9,347 nt of DNA, from positions 1 through 9,347 of the forward strand of contig JAFGJC010000373.1 of assembly GCA_016929305.1 (NCBI GenBank). Reading direction: 5' to 3'. The notes under the pieces were generated by a model. It was given only the letters and a program-made list of their open reading frames with translations, did no database searches and was not told the origin of the DNA. Below are positions 1 through 7,725 of the stretch, one piece after another; the stretch's first letter is position 1, and the number at the start of each line of letters is the position of its first letter. The stretch is from a candidate division CSSED10-310 bacterium (GTDB lineage Bacteria; CSSED10-310; JAFGJC01). The translations under genes and the position numbers were made by a program.

Positions 1-93
1 AAGTACAAACCTGCGTAAATGATTGTTATTATTGTAAAAGATTTAATATCATTCATAGAGTTTCAGTTAATATTTCCCTTTTTCATAGATAGA
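1..93. other. Downstream intergenic sequence, no clear terminator
   Basis: After the permease 2 stop codon there is AT-rich sequence without a GC-rich stem followed by a U run. The only stem is a weak AT-rich pairing of TAAATGAT (16-23) with ATCATTCA (48-55) around a 24-base loop. Transcription may continue beyond the window. Confidence 0.5.
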
Positions 94-3000
94 TCATATA
101 TGCTTGCTGGCAGAATATCGCAATGACAAGATCAGTCTTTTCAAACTGAGTTGCAACTCGTCCATTAATGTATAAATCAGAGGGATAATTAGCAAGGTCA
201 GCAACGTTGAAACAACCAGACCTCCCATAACAGTGATTGCCAGAGGAGCATAGAACTGACCGGAAGAGGATGTTCGTGACAGAGCCATTGGCGACAAACC
301 CAGCAACGTTGTCATAGCTGTCATGATAATAGGTCTGAAACGATCCCGCCCCGCCTGAATAATGGCATCTTCGCGATTCAATCCGGAATTTCGTAATTGA
401 TTGATATGATCGACAAGGACGATTGCGTTATTGACCACGATGCCAATTAAAATAATCAAGCCGATATTTGCCATGATATCCTGCATTGTTCCGGTAAGAT
501 ACAATGTCCAATAGACGCCAACGAGCGCAAAGGGTAAGCTGATAATGATTGTGAATGGATGAATCAGGGATTCGAATAAAGCTCCAAGAAGCAGGACAAC
601 TAAAATAATAGCCAGAAGAAATGTTTGCCCGAATTCTTCCATTCCCTCATCATGCATTCTAAAAGATCTGCCAAGCTTCCAGCCATATCCGGAAGGGAAG
701 TTATAGGCGTTCAATTTGTCGGAAATAGTTTTGCGAAGTGATGCCATGTCTTTGTTTTCGACTTCGATTTGTATACCCTGCTGTATTTTTCCGTCAACGC
801 GTGTAATCGTTCCTTTTCCGGGAACGATATTGAAATCAACGAGTGTTGACAGGGGTATGCCCAATCCTTTCGAATTATATATCAAAAGATTCTTTAACTG
901 TGTCAGCGATTCTCTGTCTTTTTCCTCGAATTGAAGAGTGACTTCGATCTCTCGATCTCGATACTGAAATTTAGGGAGTCGCTGTCCCATGATACCGGTA
1001 CTGACGGTCTGGGCGATTGTTAGGGGTGAAATGTTATTTCGCCATGCCAATTCTCGATTTACATGCATATGTATTTCACTCATAGGTTCTGAGTCCGATG
1101 TATGTACTTCCACGACACCAGGTATGGTTTCACACAGGTTTTTTATGTCTTCAGCAAGCCTGGACAGGCCAGCATTTGTGTTGCCTTCCAATGTGATATC
1201 AACCTGCTGAGCCGATGAAGACTCATTACCACGCCAGCCAAACCACCACGTTACACCTGCCATTTTGGGGATACGATCGCGCAGGATGTTTTTGACTTCC
1301 GTTTCAGATGGAAGGTTATTACCGGATGTTTCCAAAAATATTCTGAAATGGCCTTCGTTTTCATGCACGCTGCTCGAGTAACTTTTAATTCCCAGCTCAG
1401 TTTTAGCAGTTTCTATTATTGACTCAAATTTCTGAAGGATTTTATCACTATCTGCCAGTGAGTAATTTTGTGGCATGAAGATACGAATGAAAAGCTGTCT
1501 CTCTGGACCTCCTGATTGCAGATTTTTCTCCACTCTATTCATCGGGAATGTGATCGATGCAATAACCAGAAAAACAATGAACATACTCTTTAAACGGTTT
1601 TGCAGAATCCAGCTCAACGATGTAATGTAGACAGAATGTCTCTGTGGAGTCGATTGCGAAATTCGAGGTAATTTTACTTTTATAAATCGTGTTGCGGCGA
1701 GTGGTACTAGAGATAACGCAATAATGAGTGATGCCATCAGAGAGAGTGTAATCGGCATTCCTATCTGCCGCATCCAGATACCCATTTCACCGGATGCAAA
1801 AACAAGTGGCAGGAAGACAATAATCGTGGTCAGAGTTGAAGCGGTAATTGCCATTCCAACGGCACCTGCGCCTTTTATTGATGCTTCCGCAGGGGAGGTA
1901 CCGTTTGATCTGAGTCTGACGATATTCTCGGTAACAACGATAGAATTGTCGACAAGCATACCAATGGCAAGCATAAGACCCATGAGTGTACCTATATTTA
2001 AACTGTAGTCCATGAAATATAGTCCGATCAAAGCGGCTAAAATTGAAGCGGGGACTGCGGTAAGAATTATTAAGGTTGCTGATAATCGTCTTAAAAACAG
2101 AAAAAGAATGATCGCTGCAAACAATCCACCCCATAATCCTGCACTGCGGAGGCTGCGCAAGGCGTTTTTTATCCATGTGGCTTGGTTGAAAAAATCTGTA
2201 AAAATGATTCCTTCCAGATCAGTGTCTTCTTTAAAATTTGAGATCACATCCTGAACAGCATCATCAACATCAACGGTATTTGCCATGGCATTTTTTTGTA
2301 TTGAAAGTGTAATGCCCTCCTTTCCGTTAATCCGGTAGATTCGTTTTTGCTCCGGGATTCTGGTTTCAATAGTTGCGATATCTGATAATTTCAATCGACC
2401 GGCTTTTATCGGCAAGGCTGCATAATCTTCCGTAGATTCCAATTTGTATTGTGTTCGAATAATATATTTTTGACCATCTGCATTAACATCTCCAATGGCG
2501 GGATTCCGATGCGATAATATGAGATTTCTGTAAACTTCGGCTATGTCAACACTGTGTGCACGCACTCTGTCCATTTTAAGGTCAATGAACAGCTTTTCAG
2601 GTTCGAATCCATGTGTTTCAACTTGAGCAACACCAGCAATTCTTTCAAATGCCGGTCTGATACGTGTTTCCAATAGATAAAAGATATCATCGTAGTGTTT
2701 GGTGGAATATATACCAAGCCATATGATTGGCCAATCACTGCTTTTATTATGATATACGCCGACATGATCGACATTTCTCGGGAATTCGATCCGGGCTCGG
2801 TCAATCGCGTCGCGAACTTCCAGATTTGCAACATCCATATTTATACTTCGATTAAATTCTACTGATGCGGAGCATCCTTCTGAAGAGGATGTGATTTCCA
2901 GTCGTTTTAATCCGCGAACACGTTTCAGGTAATCTTCGAGCGGTGCGCCGATAAGCTGGTCCGTTTCTTCCGGTGTTGAGTTTGGATAAGATATCCAGCA

Positions 3001-3156
3001 CCAAAGAAACGGATTACTGAAATCCGGCGCAAATTCCAAAGGTAATCGATAGCTGACGAGAATGCCGATAATCGTGACACTGACAAAAATCATAAAAACG
3101 GTAACGGGGCGTTTATGAGACCAGCGGGGGAGAGGATGAAATGCACGATTATCCAT
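94..3156 (-). CDS. RND efflux permease subunit 2 (AcrB/MdtC-like, HAE family)
   Basis: Inner-membrane, proton-driven RND pump subunit of 1020 residues, the usual family length. Twelve membrane segments are visible at about 17-38, 338-355, 359-382, 390-413, 433-456, 466-489, 522-540, 844-862, 866-888, 894-917, 941-960 and 969-998. Two large periplasmic porter/docking loops follow segments 1 and 7. Segment 4 reads GMLVDNSIVVTEN: D403 matches AcrB D407, but N404 replaces D408. Segment 10 reads GIVVNNAIVLVD, so N909 stands where AcrB has K940. R939 and T946 match AcrB R971 and T978. The ATG lies 3 bases after the permease 1 stop, with an AGGA 11 bases upstream. A W/F-rich stretch (residues 637-641) lies in the second porter domain. 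It is clearly diverged from permease 1, so it is probably a partner in a heteromeric pump rather than a recent duplicate. Family certain; substrate unknown. Confidence 0.95.
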   Translation of the reverse strand: MDNRAFHPLPRWSHKRPVTVFMIFVSVTIIGILVSYRLPLEFAPDFSNPFLWCWISYPNSTPEETDQLIGAPLEDYLKRVRGLKRLEITSSSEGCSASVEFNRSINMDVANLEVRDAIDRARIEFPRNVDHVGVYHNKSSDWPIIWLGIYSTKHYDDIFYLLETRIRPAFERIAGVAQVETHGFEPEKLFIDLKMDRVRAHSVDIAEVYRNLILSHRNPAIGDVNADGQKYIIRTQYKLESTEDYAALPIKAGRLKLSDIATIETRIPEQKRIYRINGKEGITLSIQKNAMANTVDVDDAVQDVISNFKEDTDLEGIIFTDFFNQATWIKNALRSLRSAGLWGGLFAAIILFLFLRRLSATLIILTAVPASILAALIGLYFMDYSLNIGTLMGLMLAIGMLVDNSIVVTENIVRLRSNGTSPAEASIKGAGAVGMAITASTLTTIIVFLPLVFASGEMGIWMRQIGMPITLSLMASLIIALSLVPLAATRFIKVKLPRISQSTPQRHSVYITSLSWILQNRLKSMFIVFLVIASITFPMNRVEKNLQSGGPERQLFIRIFMPQNYSLADSDKILQKFESIIETAKTELGIKSYSSSVHENEGHFRIFLETSGNNLPSETEVKNILRDRIPKMAGVTWWFGWRGNESSSAQQVDITLEGNTNAGLSRLAEDIKNLCETIPGVVEVHTSDSEPMSEIHMHVNRELAWRNNISPLTIAQTVSTGIMGQRLPKFQYRDREIEVTLQFEEKDRESLTQLKNLLIYNSKGLGIPLSTLVDFNIVPGKGTITRVDGKIQQGIQIEVENKDMASLRKTISDKLNAYNFPSGYGWKLGRSFRMHDEGMEEFGQTFLLAIILVVLLLGALFESLIHPFTIIISLPFALVGVYWTLYLTGTMQDIMANIGLIILIGIVVNNAIVLVDHINQLRNSGLNREDAIIQAGRDRFRPIIMTAMTTLLGLSPMALSRTSSSGQFYAPLAITVMGGLVVSTLLTLLIIPLIYTLMDELQLSLKRLILSLRYSASKHI

Positions 3157-3159
3157 AAC

Positions 3160-6100
3160 TTACGTTTTCCTGACTGTAAACGAATATAAAACCGGAATGA
3201 TGATCAGGGTTAAAAACGTGGAAGTTATCAATCCGAAAATTATTGTAACAGACAGAGGAATTCTGATTTCTGATCCTGGTCCGGTATCCAGAGCCATCGG
3301 AAGCAAACCTAAAATCGTTGTCAGGGCAGTCATAAGTATCGGTCGAAATCTTATAGATCCTGCAGTTATCAGAGCCACATCCGAAGAATAGCCTTGTGAT
3401 CGAAGTTGATTTACTGCATCGATCAAGACTATTGCATTATTTACAACGATGCCAGCCAGAACGATCATTCCAATGAAAACGATGACAGACAATGGAATAT
3501 TGAGGAGCCAAAGTCCTATCATCACACCAAAGACAGCCAACGGAATAGAAAATAAAATGATGAAGGGATGGAGTAGTGATTCGAATTGTGATGCCATCAC
3601 GAGATAAACCAGAAAAACAGCTAGAATTAGAGCAAATTTCAAGCTATTTATGGATTCTGTCATTTCGATGCTTTGCCCGACAACAACCGCGGAGACGCCT
3701 TCGGAAAATTTTATATTCTTGAGCATTGTATCTATTTTTTGTATGGCATGTTTTAAATCAAGGAATCTTACATCCGCACGAACCAAAGCCACCCGTCTTT
3801 GATCAATCCGGCGTATCTCGCTCGGACCAATCGTCTCACGTATTTCTGCCACTGAATTTAATGTTACAGGTGAGGGTGAGCCAGGATTGATAACGAGATA
3901 CTTCAACGTTTCGGTATCCAGATGTTTACCTCGCTCTCCTCTCACCCGGATATCGATCTCATCACCAGATTCACCATATTCAGTGGGAACGAATCCTTCA
4001 ACCGTGAATTTGAGGACATCTGCCACGTCATTGGGTGTCAGTCCAAGACGTGCGAGTTTTAAACGATCAAACCTTATTTGTATTTCCGGATAACCAGGTT
4101 CGAGGGTCGAATAGACATCAGTAAACTCAGGAACATGGTCCATATGTTCGACCAGTCGATTTGAATCTGCGAGTAAACTAGAGAGATCGTTACCTCTCAA
4201 TTCTATTTCCAGGGGAGTTTTCAAGGAGAATAAGGTTGGTTTTCGAAACGTGTAACTTTCGATTCCCGGCAAAGTGTTAATCTCATCCCGAATATTTTCA
4301 GAAACACTTTCTTCTGCTTGTTTTGAGGATGCGTTTGATTTAAGCACGATATGAACGGTGGCAAGATTTTCCTGCTTCAAACCTGCCGTCATGAGATCTC
4401 CGGAAGTTGAACCTATGATGGCTGACACATGCTCAATTTCAGGAAACTTCATGATCAGCGATTCCACCTGATGCATCATTTTTTCTGTTTCGGATAGCGG
4501 TGTTCCAACCGGCATCTCAACATCAATGAACATTTCACCCTGGGAAAACGTGGGTATAAGATTCATTCCAAGCTGCGGAAAGATAACCGTGAATGTGATC
4601 ACAATGATAATCAGTGTTAGCGTGAGAAGCGGTACAGGATTTTTTATTGTTGATCGTAAAAATTTCACGTAGGTGGTTTTAGATTTTTCGAAAACAATAT
4701 CAAAGAGGTTAAGAATGGGTGATGCGACAAACTTGGTAAAGCGCCATATTTGATGTATAGATCCCCAGAAAATCAGAATGAAAAAGAACATGCAGTTAAG
4801 GATCAAGAAACCCAGGATATGAAGGAATACGTTGACAATATAGAAGAATAATCGTAGTGGAAAATTGATGGTATAAAAGAACCATCGTAATACTGGATTT
4901 CGAATGGCCGAGGTCTTCCAATAATCATGAAAATTTTTTTTCAACCAGATACCAGCATCCGAAAAGGATGCAACGATTACCTTTACGGCTGAAGTACAAA
5001 TTCGCAGGATCCAAAAAGAATCTGAATTTCTGAGGAATTCACGATAGTTTGTTATTTTTTTTGATAGCCAAAGCGGCATGATCCCTTCTGCTTTTCGGTT
5101 GATATCAAAAGAAGATGCCATGGGTATTAAGCTGAGTGCTGCGATTAGCGATGCAAGCAAGCTGAAAGCAACCGTCCACGCTAAATCTTGAAAGATCTGA
5201 CCAGCAATTCCACTGACAAAAACAATCGGGAAAAAAACCGCAACTGTCGTTAAAGTGGCAGCCGTAACAGCAGTTGCGACTTCAGAAGCGCCATCTGCAG
5301 CGATATCCATTGATGAAGCATCAGGTTCGATTTCTTTTTTTCGGAAGATGTTTTCGAGGACGACGATGGCGTTATCGACGAGCATACCTATTCCAAGTGC
5401 CAGGCCGCCGAGACTCATTAAATTCAAACTTATTTTTTTAAAATACATCAACATGAATGTTGCAATAATTGATATGGGGATGACAGCAGCAACCGTAAAT
5501 GTATGTGGGATATTCCGCAAAAAAAGATACAGCACGAAAATAGCCAGAATGCAGCCAATTAAAGCTGCCTGCTGAACTTCATTGATCGCCGCTTTAATGA
5601 ATCGGGACTGGTCGGAAATTATTCGCAACTCAGCGTTATCCGGAAGCAGTGATTCCAGTGTTTCTCTGCGGCCGGAAACCAGAGGGGATTTGCCTTCTAT
5701 CAGGGCACGTGAAAGATCAGCAACGGTGATAATATTGGCATCACCCTCTTTAAAAATATCTATTTCAACGCTTTCTTTACCCGAAAGGTGAGTAATCGTC
5801 GTCTTGTCAATAAGCGTTCGATGTATGGATGCTATATCTTTTAATCTGACTTCAATGTTAGCGTCGGATCGAATAATGATGTTTCCGATATCATCCTCCG
5901 ATACGAATTCATTCATTGTTCGCACAAGATAATGCGCATCCGCTTCTTCAAGAATCCCCCCAGGCATATTGATATTTTCTTCACGTAACCGCTGTGCAAC
6001 GATTTGGAAAGAAATACCTTTTGCCGCGATCTCATTTGGATTGAGATCAATCCGGATTTCTTCTTCCTCTCCACCTAGAATATGAGCGGATGCAACACCT

Positions 6101-6594
6101 TCAAGAGATTCCAAACGAGGCTTGATTTCTTTGTCCGCGACATTTCGCAATTGAACAAGATCTTCACCTGTCAATGCGATTTTCATTACCGCTTCAGATT
6201 CAGGATTATATCGCAGAATGGATGGCTTCTCTGATTCGTCCGGCAACTCGAGCGCGTCCAGTTTTTCTCTGACATCCAAAACAGTTTTATCCAGATCTGT
6301 ATTCCATTGAAATTCAATAACGACATCAGATAAACCTGCCATAGATGTTGAGGTGATCATCTGCAGATTTTCAACCACGGAGAGAGTTTCTTCAATGGGT
6401 CGCGAAATAAGGTTTTCAACTTCTTCAGGAGATGCACCGGGTATTTCTGTCCGGATCGTAAGCGTCGGATAGGTTAAGTCAGGCAGGAGTTTTATTTCCA
6501 ATCTGTTCAGCGAAAACCAACCAAAAACGACGATAGCACTGGTAGCCATCAATATGGTGATTCGCCGTCTGACCGAAAATCGAGGTAGGCTCAT
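3160..6594 (-). CDS. RND efflux permease subunit 1 with enlarged central linker
   Basis: Inner-membrane RND pump subunit of 1144 residues from the chosen ATG. It begins MSLPRFSVRRRITILM, a standard opening for this family. That ATG is one base after the adaptor stop (TAA-G-ATG). A TTG at 6630 would add 12 residues but has no ribosome binding site and would overlap the adaptor gene, so I reject it. Membrane segments lie near 11-32, 343-362, 366-385, 392-417, 439-462, 470-495, 652-676, 981-1004, 1010-1032, 1036-1061, 1084-1102 and 1112-1139. Segment 4 is GMLVDNAIVVLEN (D407, with N408 where AcrB has Asp). Segment 10 is GIVVNNAIVLID, with N1052 in place of AcrB K940; R1082 and T1089 are kept. 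The segment 6-7 linker is about 155 residues, against about 40 in AcrB and about 30 in permease 2, and contains roughly 40 almost continuous hydrophobic residues (578-617). Family certain; role of the insertion and substrate unknown. Confidence 0.94.
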   Translation of the reverse strand: MSLPRFSVRRRITILMATSAIVVFGWFSLNRLEIKLLPDLTYPTLTIRTEIPGASPEEVENLISRPIEETLSVVENLQMITSTSMAGLSDVVIEFQWNTDLDKTVLDVREKLDALELPDESEKPSILRYNPESEAVMKIALTGEDLVQLRNVADKEIKPRLESLEGVASAHILGGEEEEIRIDLNPNEIAAKGISFQIVAQRLREENINMPGGILEEADAHYLVRTMNEFVSEDDIGNIIIRSDANIEVRLKDIASIHRTLIDKTTITHLSGKESVEIDIFKEGDANIITVADLSRALIEGKSPLVSGRRETLESLLPDNAELRIISDQSRFIKAAINEVQQAALIGCILAIFVLYLFLRNIPHTFTVAAVIPISIIATFMLMYFKKISLNLMSLGGLALGIGMLVDNAIVVLENIFRKKEIEPDASSMDIAADGASEVATAVTAATLTTVAVFFPIVFVSGIAGQIFQDLAWTVAFSLLASLIAALSLIPMASSFDINRKAEGIMPLWLSKKITNYREFLRNSDSFWILRICTSAVKVIVASFSDAGIWLKKNFHDYWKTSAIRNPVLRWFFYTINFPLRLFFYIVNVFLHILGFLILNCMFFFILIFWGSIHQIWRFTKFVASPILNLFDIVFEKSKTTYVKFLRSTIKNPVPLLTLTLIIIVITFTVIFPQLGMNLIPTFSQGEMFIDVEMPVGTPLSETEKMMHQVESLIMKFPEIEHVSAIIGSTSGDLMTAGLKQENLATVHIVLKSNASSKQAEESVSENIRDEINTLPGIESYTFRKPTLFSLKTPLEIELRGNDLSSLLADSNRLVEHMDHVPEFTDVYSTLEPGYPEIQIRFDRLKLARLGLTPNDVADVLKFTVEGFVPTEYGESGDEIDIRVRGERGKHLDTETLKYLVINPGSPSPVTLNSVAEIRETIGPSEIRRIDQRRVALVRADVRFLDLKHAIQKIDTMLKNIKFSEGVSAVVVGQSIEMTESINSLKFALILAVFLVYLVMASQFESLLHPFIILFSIPLAVFGVMIGLWLLNIPLSVIVFIGMIVLAGIVVNNAIVLIDAVNQLRSQGYSSDVALITAGSIRFRPILMTALTTILGLLPMALDTGPGSEIRIPLSVTIIFGLITSTFLTLIIIPVLYSFTVRKT
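3168..3171 (-). promoter_or_regulatory. Ribosome binding site of permease 2
   Basis: Minus-strand AGGA lies 11 bases before the ATG at 3156, within the last codons of permease 1. The 3-base gap between stop and start again points to coupled translation. Confidence 0.45.
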
Positions 6595-6595
6595 C

Positions 6596-7720
6596 TTAAA
6601 CTTGAGGATCCTTGGAAAGTGGTGTTTCAAGAGGGATCGTATCCGCAGAACTACTACTATCTTCAGCTGAAAATTCGGATACCGTCATACCAGATTCCAG
6701 TCCGTGTTGCCCAACGACGATTACTCTATCGCTTTCCGCTAATCCATCAATGACTTCATAGTATTCCGAATCCTCAATACCAACAGACAATTTCTTTTTG
6801 ATCGTCTCCATTTCTTCACTGATGACGAATACAGAGACAGTTCCATTGGATCGCAAAATTGCCTTTTTAGGCACTAGAAGTGCATCGTTTTTGTTCTCAG
6901 TCCTGATTTTTACTCGCGTGAACATTCCGGGTTTCAAACGATTCATTGTGTCGCGAACGTCGAGAGTCACCTTTATGGTGCCGGTCGTCGGATCGACCGC
7001 AGGGTTGATGCGGGAAATTTTTGCTTGGATTTCATGGTCTGGAAAGGATTCAGGAATGACGGTTGCCGGCATTTCTACACTCAACCGATGCACATCTATT
7101 TCAGGTAAAAAGATATTAATATTCAGAGATTTCGGGTCATATATTCTAAAAAGTGGCGTCGAATTTTGAACGCGATCACCAATGGAAATTTCCCTTCGTG
7201 TTACAATGCCGTCAATGGGACTTGTTACTTCGGAATGGCTTAAGTCAAGAGAGGCAAGTTGAAAAGATACTTCCGCATTTTCCAAATTGTACTTAGCATC
7301 CAGATAACTTTCCTCACTAATCATATTTGCCTTGTATAATTCTTCAATACGTTGAAATTTCTGCTGGAGCTGTTGTTTGTTTACCAGAGTTTTTTGAACC
7401 CCGAGGCGCAGTTCATCATCGTCGAGTCTTGCAAGAATCTGTCCCTTTTTTACTCTATCGCCTTCCTCAACGAAAATTGCCTCAATTTGACCTGAAAGCT
7501 TTGGATAGATGGTTATATCTATGGCCGCTTCGATGTTTGCCGTTGTTTCCAAATATGCTGAAATCGATCCTTTCGTAACAGCTTGAGTTGTCACGGGTAT
7601 GCGTTCCGGGATTGATGTGACCGCTGCTTGTACGGGTTTTGCCGTATCTGGATTGCCGCATCCTGCAAGCAGAAATATTCCGGCCAGTAACGGCACTATC
7701 CATTTATTCCTTAGTTTCAT
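6596..7720 (-). CDS. RND periplasmic adaptor (membrane fusion protein), lipoprotein
   Basis: Periplasmic adaptor of 374 residues (AcrA/MdtA type) linking the permeases to the outer-membrane channel. The N-terminus is a lipoprotein signal (MKLRNK, hydrophobic core, LLAGC), with C21 the predicted lipidated residue and Gly at +2. Domains: first half of the lipoyl/barrel-sandwich at about 50-102 (SGQIEAIFVEEGDRVKKGQ), a short alpha-hairpin at about 103-160, second lipoyl half at 167-184 (SPIDGIVTRREISIGDRV), beta-barrel at about 195-270, membrane-proximal domain at about 280-350, then a Ser-rich tail. The hairpin tip carries RxxxLxxxxxxS (R124, L128, S135), the known TolC-tip contact motif. I chose this ATG because GGAG lies 9 bases upstream and it gives a clean signal peptide. 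An ATG at 7735 would add MEITI, placing an acidic residue before the signal and overlapping the channel gene by 10 bases; it has a weaker GGGGA upstream and cannot be fully excluded. Confidence 0.93.
   Translation of the reverse strand: MKLRNKWIVPLLAGIFLLAGCGNPDTAKPVQAAVTSIPERIPVTTQAVTKGSISAYLETTANIEAAIDITIYPKLSGQIEAIFVEEGDRVKKGQILARLDDDELRLGVQKTLVNKQQLQQKFQRIEELYKANMISEESYLDAKYNLENAEVSFQLASLDLSHSEVTSPIDGIVTRREISIGDRVQNSTPLFRIYDPKSLNINIFLPEIDVHRLSVEMPATVIPESFPDHEIQAKISRINPAVDPTTGTIKVTLDVRDTMNRLKPGMFTRVKIRTENKNDALLVPKKAILRSNGTVSVFVISEEMETIKKKLSVGIEDSEYYEVIDGLAESDRVIVVGQHGLESGMTVSEFSAEDSSSSADTIPLETPLSKDPQV
6609..6613 (-). promoter_or_regulatory. Possible distant ribosome binding site of permease 1
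   Basis: Minus-strand AAGGA lies 14 bases before the ATG at 6594, longer than the usual spacing. With the stop-start junction TAAGATG, initiation probably depends at least partly on ribosomes finishing the adaptor gene. Confidence 0.4.
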
Positions 7721-7725
7721 GATCG

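Noticed and set aside
16..55. Inverted pairing TAAATGAT / ATCATTCA as an intrinsic terminator
   Set aside because: AT-only-like weak stem, a 24-base loop and no following U run.
1..56. Minus-strand frame opening with ATG at 56 (MNDIKSFTIITIIYAGLY) and still open at the window edge, 37 bases after the operon's last stop
   Set aside because: It could be the start of a fifth gene, with a hydrophobic N-terminus, but there is no ribosome binding site and only 18 codons are visible.
3..92. Plus-strand frame open from the window edge to a TAG at 90-92
   Set aside because: Only 29 codons with no recognisable family features; too short to separate from chance.
1787..2176. Minus-strand open frame of 129 codons inside permease 2
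   Set aside because: Out-of-frame shadow of conserved membrane segments 2-5 of permease 2; no sign of a frameshift, since the main frame is intact.
6595..6630. TTG at 6630 as an upstream start of permease 1
   Set aside because: No Shine-Dalgarno sequence before it, it overlaps the adaptor gene by 35 bases, and the family's normal N-terminus begins at the ATG at 6594.
6798..7169. Plus-strand open frame of 123 codons opposite the adaptor gene
   Set aside because: Lies wholly antisense to a well-supported gene, with composition typical of a shadow frame and no family resemblance.
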